Part shown: positions 1 to 9,285 of the stretch, piece by piece
Numbering within the stretch: the stretch's first letter is position 1
Layout of the letters: the number at the start of each line of letters is the position of its first letter
NCBI RefSeq assembly: GCF_000238295.3
Contig: NZ_AHCD03000044.1
Span: 434,001-498,000 of the forward strand
Direction of reading: 5' to 3'
Length of the DNA stretch: 64,000 nucleotides
Origin: Pseudoalteromonas rubra
GTDB taxonomy: Bacteria > Pseudomonadota > Gammaproteobacteria > Enterobacterales > Alteromonadaceae
Notes under the pieces: model-generated
Database searches by the model: none
Seen by the model: the letters and a program-made list of their open reading frames with translations, nothing else
What the model was told of the DNA's origin: nothing
Program-made: the position numbers and the translations under genes

Positions 1-2518
1 TACCTGATCCAAATGCCGGGAGTGATCCTGAACTGGCCGGCCTGCTTTCATAAATGGTATTGCTGGAAAAACGCTGATACATGCGCTGCTTAGGATCTGT
101 GCTTCTGAGACGCCCTGGCTCCATGAGTGACAGTGTTTGCGTACCAGAATAGACCGTTTGATTTTTCCAGCTGGACGTTTGTGCATCCCAGTAAATACCT
201 ATAACCTTGTTATCATCAAGCGCCACATACAGCTCCTGATTGGCACTATATATTTCCCCAACACCAGACAGGTCAGCTGCCTGTAGTTTATTTACGGAGG
301 TATTGTTTGCGCCATGATAGATTTCGTTACCGGAAACTGGATTGCCGAGGCCATCAAAAGCGGAGCCAAGTAGTTCGCTACTTCCCGACCAATTTGTAAT
401 GAGTTGTTCTGGCTCTGCACCTTTCAGTGACGCGATTTGACTCGCAACTAAGTTGTCCTGATTCGCATTATGAAAGGTCCAGCGTGTGTTTGCTATGTCG
501 TTCAGTTGCCTGTTTTCTACTTCAGATCCAGTGAGAAACAGTCTTGCACCAGATAAATCAGTGCTGTTGTCCTGAAAGTAAATCTCATCTATGCCGTCAC
601 CATCCAAATCAGCGACTGCCTTGATATCCAACGCTTGATTTTCTGCGTTGATCCTTTCGTGGATCCCTGACTCGCCAATCAGAAAGACATCCTCTTCTGT
701 GTTATCTAGCTTCACCAGAAGGTGCGGGACATCATTACCATTTGAATTTTCCATGGTGATTGCTTTGGCCCACAATGGCTCCAAGTTGCTACGATATCCG
801 TCAGCAACGGGATTGCCAATGCAGTCAATACAATCAGGTTTTCCACCCGTATACAGGCTTGTGCCCGCAGAGACTGAAATCAAAGGTGCATAACGTGAAT
901 CTTTGCGAGCGTGAAAATACACTTTCTGGCCAGGACCTTTGATGACATTCATACCTATACTGCGATCTCGGTGTCCCATACGTTGGCTTATGAAGACAGA
1001 GAGCTCTTCGCTGCCTTTGGTATTGAAAGCAACAGTGTTGTATGCAAAGTGATTAGTCCAGTAGTTGTGCCCCTGACCGTCTTTTTGAGTTTGGCCCCCA
1101 GAGGTAGAAAAGAAAAAGTCTGGATAGACATTCGAGGGCTGTTTAAGCGGGTTGTAGAAGTTACCGATACTGGTGTCATCAGCAGGGTTGTATGGAACAA
1201 TCGTGTTATTCGCTATCGTATTAAAAGTACCTGATAACAATACTGATGTTCTGGGTATTAACTTAAAGGTATTAAACTGGATCCGTGTTTTGTATGCACC
1301 GGCCCGGGTCTGTTCAGCGAGTGGGTCGGTCGGAAGCATACACTGAGTAGCGGAATCGAGACATGTTCTTCCACCAAGCTTAATGGCTGCACTTAAAATC
1401 ATTTCAATTTTATTGTGCTCAATGATCGAAGGCTTCATGTTGCTTAGAATATAGATTGCATGATCTGCAATTTCTTTTATGGTGTTACCGGTGATCACCC
1501 ATTCTTGCCCATTGCCGTTAACCCCCTCTACAAAGTTTTGTATGGTGTTATTTTTGACATGTATTGGTCCGTAACTAAACTGTTGGGCAATGCCTGAATG
1601 AAAACCCATACCCGCAGAGTTGATATTGAGATGTGCGGACAGCGCGCCAGAAGCACTGAGTAGCTCAGACAGCATATTCTCAGTATGGGCTATTGGGATA
1701 CTGCCTTTGATTGCTGAGTTTTGGATTGTGGCATTACCCACAATAGCAATACCAGCCCTTGCTGGATCCAAAATGGTCACATTATCGACAGTGACATCAT
1801 TACTGCCGCCAGCCAGGCCAATCATGATCATGCCCGACCACAGACGGCGATCTCTGCCATTAAAGTAAAGATTGTCATTATTTTCATGCAACGTATAAGC
1901 TGGATTTTGGATATGGTTCCAGTGGTGATCTCCTTCAAATGACAAGTTTTTGATCGTAATACCCTGCGCCTTACTTGGCACCATCAACACCACTCTTCCG
2001 TGATGTAGACCATCAAAGCCTTTTCCTGAATAGTAAAGTCTCGGAGTCGGCTGGTTTGACATCCCTTCAATGGTGATATTGTCCGCTTTTATAAACAGCT
2101 TAGGTAAAAATGCGTTGTGGATACCATCAACAGGTGCATCCGGGTGGGCTTCGTATAAATCACTGAAGTTGTAATCACAGGATGCAACCATAATCTTAGT
2201 GCGTGCAGGCCTTGGCGTTATGTTATTGGCGACTCGCACGGCCCAGCGCAGCTGCTCGGCTCGATTTTTGTCGCTCATATCAACATTGTTTTTTAGTTCT
2301 GCTGGCATATCGGCAACAATGGCACTAACACTATCGCTATAACCACCCAGGTTTTGCGTTTCCCAAAAAGAATTGCTTTGCAATATCAGTGTATTATTGC
2401 TGTCGACGCTGCTTGGTAGTGGTGACTCGCAATGATTACTCGCTTGAGCCTGATTAATACTTGATAAAAACACTAAGCAGGAAGCGAAAAACAGGAGCTT
2501 CGTTATTTTTTGTATCAT
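1..2518 (-). CDS. Secreted right-handed beta-helix protein with VCBS/FG-GAP-like C-terminal part (partial, runs off left edge)
   Basis: An uninterrupted minus-strand frame runs from an ATG at 2518 to base 1 (839 codons) with no stop, so the C-terminus lies outside the window. The start has an AAGGA about 10 bases upstream and is followed by a signal peptide ending near residue 26 (SINQAQA). Residues about 150-460 show short repeated turns such as ITIEG, VTVDNVTI, IHVKNNTI and WVITGNTI, spaced like coils of a pectate-lyase-type parallel beta-helix. From about 600 the protein has a VADLDGDGIDEI segment, the pattern of calcium-binding VCBS/FG-GAP propeller blades. A secreted polysaccharide-binding or lyase-like role is plausible, but no catalytic residues can be assigned. 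All short antisense frames in this interval are shadows. Certain as a gene, uncertain in function. Confidence 0.85.
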   Translation of the reverse strand, partial: MIQKITKLLFFASCLVFLSSINQAQASNHCESPLPSSVDSNNTLILQSNSFWETQNLGGYSDSVSAIVADMPAELKNNVDMSDKNRAEQLRWAVRVANNITPRPARTKIMVASCDYNFSDLYEAHPDAPVDGIHNAFLPKLFIKADNITIEGMSNQPTPRLYYSGKGFDGLHHGRVVLMVPSKAQGITIKNLSFEGDHHWNHIQNPAYTLHENNDNLYFNGRDRRLWSGMIMIGLAGGSNDVTVDNVTILDPARAGIAIVGNATIQNSAIKGSIPIAHTENMLSELLSASGALSAHLNINSAGMGFHSGIAQQFSYGPIHVKNNTIQNFVEGVNGNGQEWVITGNTIKEIADHAIYILSNMKPSIIEHNKIEMILSAAIKLGGRTCLDSATQCMLPTDPLAEQTRAGAYKTRIQFNTFKLIPRTSVLLSGTFNTIANNTIVPYNPADDTSIGNFYNPLKQPSNVYPDFFFSTSGGQTQKDGQGHNYWTNHFAYNTVAFNTKGSEELSVFISQRMGHRDRSIGMNVIKGPGQKVYFHARKDSRYAPLISVSAGTSLYTGGKPDCIDCIGNPVADGYRSNLEPLWAKAITMENSNGNDVPHLLVKLDNTEEDVFLIGESGIHERINAENQALDIKAVADLDGDGIDEIYFQDNSTDLSGARLFLTGSEVENRQLNDIANTRWTFHNANQDNLVASQIASLKGAEPEQLITNWSGSSELLGSAFDGLGNPVSGNEIYHGANNTSVNKLQAADLSGVGEIYSANQELYVALDDNKVIGIYWDAQTSSWKNQTVYSGTQTLSLMEPGRLRSTDPKQRMYQRFSSNTIYESRPASSGSLPAFGSG

Positions 2519-3026
2519 GGTTTTAAGGTCCTTCCATTCAAGTTTGATTTGTTCAAAAGAACTGACAAAGCCGCAATATTCAACAGCTTTGATTGTTGCA
2601 GCTTTTCATCAGTCCCTGAAAAACTAGCCCATAGCTGGCTGTTGGGCTGTGTATTTTATACCTGAGTAACAGAAGAGGGTAAATATTTTATATTGTTTAC
2701 TGGGATAATTAACGAGCAGTGCCTGGCGAATCTATTTTTAAATATCATGTGGAGGTGCCTGGCGTCGTGTTCTGCTCATCGTCTGGTGAAGTAGAATACC
2801 TTGGTGGGGGTTGATGAATTTACAAGTGTAAAACGTTAATAGTATAATGTGGTTGGGTTAACTTTTTAATTGTTGGGATGGTAGATTTTTATTGTTCTTC
2901 TGTTTTTATTTTTTTAAGTTAATGTCGTTGTTTGGTGGGTTTTTATTTTTAAATTTTTTAATTTTTTATGGTTTTTATATTAGTTAAAAGCAGGCTACTA
3001 CTTAATGCCTGCGAAAGTGACGGATA
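2519..3026. other. AT-rich intergenic region without a gene
   Basis: About 500 bases between the beta-helix gene and the dermatopontin-like gene, both read on the minus strand. Bases 2880-2985 are strongly T-rich on the plus strand. The promoter and ribosome binding site of the beta-helix gene should lie at the left end (GGAAGGACC just above 2518). I see no convincing ORF, RNA gene or strong terminator hairpin. Confidence 0.5.
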
Positions 3027-3824
3027 TTACCAGTCTGATACTGAAGTACAGAAAGACACTGATGTTTCACGATCTTCGTGAGAGTTACTGTGGCGGCTTG
3101 ACATACCTACTAACGCGCCGTTTGAACCCAGGTGCCAGGGTTGGTCGAAGTTAGTTGGACCAACTGTTGAACAAGTCTCTGCACTCAGAGCAAAACCACT
3201 TGCTGAAGATTCAGCCATAGCAGCACAGGCGAACTTGAATACACGGTCTTCGTGTCTGTTGCTGTGTACACTGTACATACCTACCAGGAACTTACCAGCA
3301 GGGCAGGTGTAGTTGAAAGCCTGGTCATATGAGTTTACATAGCCAGTCCAGCTTAGAGATTTGCGATACAGGCGAGCACCGGCAGAAGTGGTGTATTTGC
3401 CACATTCGATGTTGAAGCGGCGATCTTCGCGGCGATTGTCGTGGTAGCTTGAAACTGACTTGATGAACATATTGTTTGGGCAAGTGTAAGAAAGCACAGC
3501 GTCGAAATCGTTCAGGTAACCAGCGTTGAACGTGCTGTACAGGCGTAATGTACCGCCGGCTTGCATGGTGAAGTCAGATGTTGACAGTGCAGCATTAGGG
3601 ATATCAGCTTTTAACGCTACAACGCCATATTCAGATACGTCGTTCTGACTATCGATTAATTCGATAATTTCATTTACATTTTTAGCCTGTGAAGCAGGAA
3701 TTCTGTAGATGCTGTCTCCCAGGTTATATTCCATATAATTTGCAGCATCTTGTGCAGCAAATGCGCTTAAAGTGGTGAAAGATAAAATCAGGGTTGCAAT
3801 TTTTCCAATAGAACTAACTTTCAT
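3027..3824 (-). CDS. Secreted dermatopontin-like protein with three repeats
   Basis: A 265-residue protein with a signal peptide ending near residue 24 (LSAFAA) and an AAAGGA ribosome binding site. The mature part carries three related repeats: GYLNDFDAVLSYTCP...EDRRFNIEC, GYVNSYDQAFNYTCP...HEDRVFKFAC and a degenerate WHLGSNGALVGM...HEDRETSVSFC. The pattern N-x-(Y/F)-D-x2-(F/L)-x-Y-x-C-P followed about 20 residues later by E-D-R-x-(F/W)-x-(F/I)-x-C is the hallmark of dermatopontin, an extracellular-matrix protein of animals with scattered bacterial relatives. The Cys pairs probably form disulfides, one per repeat. The first about 85 residues lack repeats. It is monocistronic, flanked by long AT-rich spacers. 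The likely role is surface or matrix binding, which is inference; no catalytic motif is seen. Confidence 0.7.
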   Translation of the reverse strand: MKVSSIGKIATLILSFTTLSAFAAQDAANYMEYNLGDSIYRIPASQAKNVNEIIELIDSQNDVSEYGVVALKADIPNAALSTSDFTMQAGGTLRLYSTFNAGYLNDFDAVLSYTCPNNMFIKSVSSYHDNRREDRRFNIECGKYTTSAGARLYRKSLSWTGYVNSYDQAFNYTCPAGKFLVGMYSVHSNRHEDRVFKFACAAMAESSASGFALSAETCSTVGPTNFDQPWHLGSNGALVGMSSRHSNSHEDRETSVSFCTSVSDW

Positions 3825-4766
3825 CTTTATAATCCTTTTTAAGGTTTGGTTTAAGGTGATTCATTAGAATCGAGATATATTTGATATTTAGGGTGGTAAA
3901 TTGTCAATTTTATTTTTATTAACGTTGGATTTCTGTTTTGTTTCATTGGGCGGTTTTGTTTTATAAATTGGAATAGTTGTTTGTTGTGGATAATTGACTT
4001 TATATTTTTGTGACGGCTGTTTTATAAGCAGATATGTACCGATGAGAGGACATTTATTTTATTATCTTGGTTAATTTTTTGAGCGCTTGTACATGAATTA
4101 AGAACAAAGGAATATGCTTATTCTATTTTGTTATATGTATATCCTGTCCAATGATCTCTGTGACATCAGAAATAAATAAGCAAGGGTCGGTTTTGCACGA
4201 AGCGACGATGCAATGCGGGTAAAGGGGACAGGGCGCTATGACCAAGCACAACACCCTAAGGGAAATTCAAAGCTAAAGCTCACTTTGGCGTAGTACGTTA
4301 TTTCATCAAAGCCGCAGGGCAACGCGTAATGGCTGGCCAATCGCATCATTGGTGATGAAATTCACTACTTCATCACCGCCCAGTTGATCAGGCGCTTGAG
4401 GATCCCCTTACAATTGAGGCTGATGTATCAAGCGCACGTATTTGCGTATAACCCAGTGTAACTGCTTCTTCATAACATAATCATAAAAAATATAAAGACG
4501 CCTGGAGGCTCCAGCGATGTCAAGCCGAGTAGGCCTGGCTGGAAATTTAAGCAGCCAGTATAGCTGGCTGAAAAAAGCCTGATGGCTTTTCGCATACAAT
4601 TATTGGGGGCTGAAGGAATGGCGGTACTTTAATAGATAAAACTGTTTATATTTAGTGCGTCAGGTTTGACGGAAGTTTATTTGGTTAAATATAAGTGATG
4701 TTACAGCTGTCAAGAAATGGAGTAAATAGGTACAATTGAGATGGTTTTAAATAAAAAGGGAAAATT
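3825..4766. other. Long intergenic region with a TonB-receptor remnant and small hairpins
   Basis: About 940 bases without an intact gene. It holds a decayed TonB-receptor C-terminus (4269-4395), a CAGCCAG/CTGGCTG stem-loop near 4554-4572, and an adjacent AAAAGCC/GGCTTTT hairpin near 4575-4592 of bidirectional terminator type. The 63-codon minus frame at 4408-4599 overlaps these hairpins and has no coding signature. Bases 3880-4130 are AT-rich. Confidence 0.55.
4269..4395 (-). pseudogene. Remnant of a TonB-dependent receptor C-terminus
   Basis: On the minus strand this stretch reads APDQLGGDEVVNFITND, then continues after a frameshift as PCGFDEITYYAKVSFSF. It corresponds closely to the last about 44 residues of the intact receptor at 11643-14174, which ends ...FDGMTYYAKVSFSF. 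The first 24 bases (from 4269) are identical to the matching bases in the intact gene. The reading frame is broken around 4308-4318, the normal stop after the final Phe is lost, and nothing recognisable as a receptor lies upstream (4400-4766). It is therefore a deletion remnant, probably left by duplication or recombination. Confidence 0.8.
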
Positions 4767-7700
4767 GTGAAATTTAAAATGTCAAATAAAAGCTGGCTGA
4801 CGATGTCGAAAATTTTGTTCGTTTCATCATTGTCACTTCCTGCTTCGGCGAATACCGTAGTCGGTAAGGTAACCCATTCTATTTCAGTACCAAGTTCCGG
4901 ATATTTAAATAATCCTACAAATATTTCTTGGTCTCCTCTTCCAGGATTTTCATTTGCTGACTTTTCTTTTGTGAAAATAGGCTACCGGTTAAACGGGGGC
5001 AGTTACACCTTCCAGGACCATAGAGGTTCAGGTACATCAATTTCGCTCAATCAGACAGGGCGTTGGTGCTTTATTGTTCGGGGATGGAACTCGAATGAGG
5101 GCAAGTTCGGGTTATTTAATATAAATAATGAGCAATGTGTTGAAATAAGAGATCTACCAATTCCAAGCGCACCTGTTATCGAATCGCATGACTATTACCA
5201 GCCGGTAAATAAAAATTTTGTGCTGAAATGGAATCCCCAGTCCGGGGGGCAGTATGTAAGTTATTATAAACTGAATGGCGCTTATTTTAGTGGTCAGAGT
5301 AAAGAGCTGAACTTCGCACACTATGGTAGACAATCATTCTCTGTTCAGGCTTGCAATTCACAAGATAAATGTAGCTCCGCAGCAACGACTGGCCTCTATA
5401 TCTATGCATCTCCAGGTTTTGTTAGAAACCTGACATCTGAGAAAGTAGATGTTGAACTCAATGAAGCGGTAAATATTACCTGGGATCCTGCTGGAGGTAT
5501 TATCCCATCCGGATATTACACGGTTTCTCTAAATGGTCGACAGTTGTACTCAGGAAAGAACCTTTTTTTCACGCATCGTTCTAGTAACCCGGGTAGGCAT
5601 ACATATAAGATTGCTGCTTGTAACCTAAACTTACCATGTACAGAAAGCTATCATACTATTAATGTGGCGGGCAGCGCGGAAGTCGAAGGTAATGCCTCCT
5701 TTAATTATGAGCATGGCTCAGGAAATAAAATAATTGACCCGTACTACAATAAAAATGAATATCTTTCGTGGAACATCTCACAAATAAAAAATGCTAACTT
5801 TTATCAGGTTGATGTTTTAGCGGAAGGTGACCGCCTTTTAGGCTCTTATAACGCTGAGAATGTAGGGAGTAATGTTAGGTTTAAGTTCGGTAACAACATA
5901 AATAATACGAACTATAAAACAAATCAGAGTGTAAGAGTGAAGTTGAAAGCCTGCAATATGTATAATCAGTGTAGGTATGTAACTGACACTAATTCTGCTC
6001 CAACAATAAAGCTAGTTAAATGGGATAACAATGTCTATTTCGAGGGGACTCCGCTTCACATCGTCGCAATTCATGCTGAAACGGATAGTAGTCAACAGAA
6101 TGTATACAATAAACTATGGCCAAGAGCCAAGGTTGGAACTGCAGGAACAGCTCCCGCCAGGGGTCCGCATTACTTCTATGAAGTAGATGGTTATGAGCTA
6201 ATAAAAGCATACATGTTTCCCTACGCCATTGATGATGCACAAGGTAACCTCAAGGCAAACAACGGCGTAGCTGCGCAATCGGAAACGTCAAAAGTACTAT
6301 TTGACGGTGTTGTGCTTTGGAATAACCTAGGAAAGTATGACAAGGACACCACAACAGTAAATCGTCTTGAAAATACCTTCCATGAAAGTGATGGGCTTAT
6401 TGCTCCGTTGACAACGGTCAATAGCAGACATTTCTGGAGAGAGTTTCTTGATAATGTATTTGGCGTAAAGTCTGAACTTGATTTAGCTGATTTGAATAAT
6501 TCAAAATTTAATACTAAATACTTGTTTAAACCTGATGAAAATGGCAAAAGAGTTTCGATATTTGATGCTATTCATAAAACAACTCAGGGTACTGACGCGC
6601 CAAGAGGTGTTTACCTGATTCTTCCTGCCCCCTATATAGAGCCGGGCGCTGCTGATAGCTTTGACTACAGCTTGCACTTGAAAAGAACAAAGTACTATAT
6701 TGATGAAGTTATTGAGCAGTACAGTATTTTCTTAGAAAACGTCAAAGAAAGAGGCGAAATAACTAATGTAAGACTCGCAGGTTTTAAGTGGGGTCAAGAA
6801 TCATCTGGTATGAAAAACGAAAGCGTCTGTAAAGCATTAAAAACAGATGAAGCCTGCCTTTCGGCATTTAATGATTATCTGAAAGAAATTAAACGCTATC
6901 TCAATGGTTTTACAGCCAATAATCCTGGCACATCAGGTCAGCTCCAGCACCTTGCTTTTGTTTATAGTACAGTAAATGCTGATTTCAAAACACATGCATC
7001 GCCAGGCAAAAAGTTTTCTGAAATTACCTGTGAAAAAAGTGATAAAAAGGTAGAAGAGTGCTTTACTCGTTTCTCTTCAATAAAGGCTGGTGGTTTTGTT
7101 GAGCACTTTGACCAGGTGTTTTTCCAGCCGAATGCAACTTCACGAAGATTTGGCAACAAAAAAAGCGGGGATATGAGTGATGAGGCCATTGATAGAGAAG
7201 TACTAGATTGGTACGTGCGAGGGTTGTTTAATAAGCTTCCTGAGTCTGATGCAAGTAAATATTCACTCATGATTGAGTATATTAGAGCATTGGGTAAACC
7301 GATAGTTAATAATGAAAGAGATTTTGGGCTGCTTTCGACGGATCCAGGTCACGTCATACATCCTCATTTTAAAAACTTTGACTACTCCTCATACACATCT
7401 AGACTGCATGGAGAGACTAAATACACGGATGGCTTCTATGGTGATTTAAGTTACTATACTGACTATATTATGACCCAGTTCCCACCAGAATTCAGAGAAG
7501 GGAAGCGCAGCTTTCTTTATGATGATAATGGGGGCTTGGCATATTGTTACTCTCAGTATGCGCGTGGGTTGAAAAACTCGTGTGTAGCCGGAAGATATAT
7601 AAAGGATGATAATTCACCAGATAGATTCCACCGATGGGATTTAATAGAGTCGATCAGTGAATTGCGTAGTTTGTATAGTTTCATTGAAACAACACGATCT

Positions 7701-8318
7701 GCAAGGGAAAACAAAGGGCTAGCTACCAAAGCTTTCCAGGGAGATCATAATATTTTCCCAAAAGAGCCTATTATAATGCTAACTAACCACGATACCACTC
7801 CCGGAAAAGTAAGTAGCAAAACACTAGATAACATTGCAATCTCATCCGGACAGATAATATCAGTCAAGTCCCTGGTCAGGGCCCGACTACTTGAAGCGGT
7901 AGCCTTTAAGTCGGATATTACCGGTATTAAGGAAGATGATCTGGTTCACTGTTCAGCCAAGCCAAGCATTCGAGTATCGTTTTACGATACTAATAATACA
8001 CCGTTGCTTGAGCAGAGTGTTGAACTTACCAAAGAGCAATTTAAGTATGCATGCTTAACACACGCAATGAAATCTGCTTATTTTGCAGGCGGTAAAGGTG
8101 AAGTGCGAGGATTTCACACTTCTGGTGAAGATAAAGGTAAGAGGGCGTATGGCAGTGGTTTTTGGCCTGATGCTGATAATTGGGAGCTATTGAAAGGAGA
8201 GTTTGTTGCGCCTTCTCAAGCTGTAAAGGTATCAATTTCATTAGAAGCCGTTTCCACTGGTTTAACCAATAACTTAGAGGCTTACTTGTTCTACAGGCCA
8301 GAATACATCATTCACTAG
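4767..8318 (+). CDS. Large secreted protein: Ig/FnIII-like repeats plus DUF4855-like central domain
   Basis: An 1183-residue protein. The GTG start at 4767 is preferred over the in-frame ATG at 4779 because AAAGGG sits 6 bases before it. The signal peptide ends near residue 29 (LPASANT). Residues about 35-420 contain four Ig/fibronectin-like repeats, each ending in a pattern like YxVxACNxxxxCS. From about 425 a unique region contains VLFDGVVLW, APRGVYLILPAPY and YYIDEV...VRLAGFKWGQES. This order resembles DUF4855, a glycosidase-like fold, but the match is from memory and moderate. The last about 170 residues look like a beta-sandwich binding module. It stands alone and ends against a bidirectional terminator. 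It is probably a secreted carbohydrate-active or adhesive protein; catalytic residues are not assignable. Confidence 0.65.
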   Translation: MKFKMSNKSWLTMSKILFVSSLSLPASANTVVGKVTHSISVPSSGYLNNPTNISWSPLPGFSFADFSFVKIGYRLNGGSYTFQDHRGSGTSISLNQTGRWCFIVRGWNSNEGKFGLFNINNEQCVEIRDLPIPSAPVIESHDYYQPVNKNFVLKWNPQSGGQYVSYYKLNGAYFSGQSKELNFAHYGRQSFSVQACNSQDKCSSAATTGLYIYASPGFVRNLTSEKVDVELNEAVNITWDPAGGIIPSGYYTVSLNGRQLYSGKNLFFTHRSSNPGRHTYKIAACNLNLPCTESYHTINVAGSAEVEGNASFNYEHGSGNKIIDPYYNKNEYLSWNISQIKNANFYQVDVLAEGDRLLGSYNAENVGSNVRFKFGNNINNTNYKTNQSVRVKLKACNMYNQCRYVTDTNSAPTIKLVKWDNNVYFEGTPLHIVAIHAETDSSQQNVYNKLWPRAKVGTAGTAPARGPHYFYEVDGYELIKAYMFPYAIDDAQGNLKANNGVAAQSETSKVLFDGVVLWNNLGKYDKDTTTVNRLENTFHESDGLIAPLTTVNSRHFWREFLDNVFGVKSELDLADLNNSKFNTKYLFKPDENGKRVSIFDAIHKTTQGTDAPRGVYLILPAPYIEPGAADSFDYSLHLKRTKYYIDEVIEQYSIFLENVKERGEITNVRLAGFKWGQESSGMKNESVCKALKTDEACLSAFNDYLKEIKRYLNGFTANNPGTSGQLQHLAFVYSTVNADFKTHASPGKKFSEITCEKSDKKVEECFTRFSSIKAGGFVEHFDQVFFQPNATSRRFGNKKSGDMSDEAIDREVLDWYVRGLFNKLPESDASKYSLMIEYIRALGKPIVNNERDFGLLSTDPGHVIHPHFKNFDYSSYTSRLHGETKYTDGFYGDLSYYTDYIMTQFPPEFREGKRSFLYDDNGGLAYCYSQYARGLKNSCVAGRYIKDDNSPDRFHRWDLIESISELRSLYSFIETTRSARENKGLATKAFQGDHNIFPKEPIIMLTNHDTTPGKVSSKTLDNIAISSGQIISVKSLVRARLLEAVAFKSDITGIKEDDLVHCSAKPSIRVSFYDTNNTPLLEQSVELTKEQFKYACLTHAMKSAYFAGGKGEVRGFHTSGEDKGKRAYGSGFWPDADNWELLKGEFVAPSQAVKVSISLEAVSTGLTNNLEAYLFYRPEYIIH

Positions 8319-8482
8319 TTGGACGTCAGTCATGGTCTTGCGAGGATCTTCCCTCGTAGGGCCAAAGTTAGCAGATATTTGCACTGCTACATTGAACGGT
8401 ATCATCACGTATAGATATGAGTTCTGGTGATCACTGATTTTAGCTTGCTAGCTTGACCCGGCTTTTTAATTAATGAAACAAA

Positions 8483-8505
8483 AAGAGCGCTCGTCGAGCG
8501 CTCTT
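8483..8505. terminator. Bidirectional intrinsic terminator
   Basis: A near-perfect inverted repeat AAGAGCGCTCG/CGAGCGCTCTT flanked by A-rich and T-rich sequence. It lies between the convergent genes ending at 8318 (+) and 8540 (-), so it can serve both. Confidence 0.85.
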
Positions 8506-8539
8506 ATTCCATTTGCCTGATAATAGCGCAGGCTGTTTG

Positions 8540-9274
8540 CTATTTCATATTAGCAATGTCGTCTTTTGTTGCATTCACGGTTTTCCAGGCGTATGACTCA
8601 CCTACAACACCGAAAGGATAGCCGTTCGCTGTCCAGTTAGGGTTTGAGAAGTAGTCATATTGTGTTGCGCTACCAAAGACATGCGGATACGCCATGATGC
8701 TGGTAAATACATTATATACACCATGTCCCATACCATCGGTGTATACACCACCGGATGTGTCACCTTGTCTGCGGGCATGCGTTAAACCCTGGTTGTGACC
8801 TAGCTCATGCACAAAGGTGGTTGCACCGCAGTCTACAGCAGTGATGGAGTACATCTTATTGACCTGAGATGAGTACAAATTACCATTGCTGCCCTGACCA
8901 ACCCAGGCAATACCACAGCTAATTAAGTTGCTGCCTGCAGATGACCCAACACCTAATAATGCAACCATGTCAGCGTTATTTGCATCACGATATTGTGCGA
9001 TGGACGCGCTGTCCGTCAGTGCATTTAACCAGTTTTCGTCAGCAGTTACCTGCGCACTGCCGATAGAAGCTGAAGCGACCAGGTTAAGTCTTAAGTCAAT
9101 TTCGTTTTGGCTATAAACCTGATTCGAAAATGAGATCAGCTGGTTAATTTTCGTTTGGATGTTCGATGTATTGGCAGCTGCTTCATCACTATACAGGATT
9201 GCGATATCAATTGTGTTGGCCTGAGTTAAACCTGAGGCCAAAGTGAGCGCTGTCGCTAAGATTGCTTTTTTCAT
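8540..9274 (-). CDS. Secreted metzincin zinc metalloprotease (M72/reprolysin-like), mature-enzyme gene
   Basis: A 244-residue protein with its own signal peptide (cleavage after about residue 19, SGLTQA). The zinc motif HELGHNQGLTH gives ligands His156, His160 and His166 and catalytic Glu157. The metzincin Met-turn follows as SIMAYPHVFG with Met194. This matches secreted peptidyl-Asp-type/reprolysin-like enzymes that hydrolyse extracellular proteins. The protein begins directly with the catalytic domain (IDIAILYSDEA), so the N-terminal pro-domain usual in this family is absent. A matching domain is encoded by the gene just upstream, 11 bases away and presumably co-transcribed. The hairpin at 8483-8505 terminates the unit. 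The family call is firm; substrate is unknown. Confidence 0.88.
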   Translation of the reverse strand: MKKAILATALTLASGLTQANTIDIAILYSDEAAANTSNIQTKINQLISFSNQVYSQNEIDLRLNLVASASIGSAQVTADENWLNALTDSASIAQYRDANNADMVALLGVGSSAGSNLISCGIAWVGQGSNGNLYSSQVNKMYSITAVDCGATTFVHELGHNQGLTHARRQGDTSGGVYTDGMGHGVYNVFTSIMAYPHVFGSATQYDYFSNPNWTANGYPFGVVGESYAWKTVNATKDDIANMK

Positions 9275-9285
9275 ATTGATTTTCC

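Noticed and set aside
1620..1942. Plus-strand frames of 73-82 codons
   Set aside because: They lie antisense inside the long open minus-strand beta-helix gene and have no signal peptide, family motif or ribosome binding site.
4408..4599. 63-codon minus-strand frame
   Set aside because: It spans two hairpins beside a receptor remnant; composition and motifs give no sign of coding.
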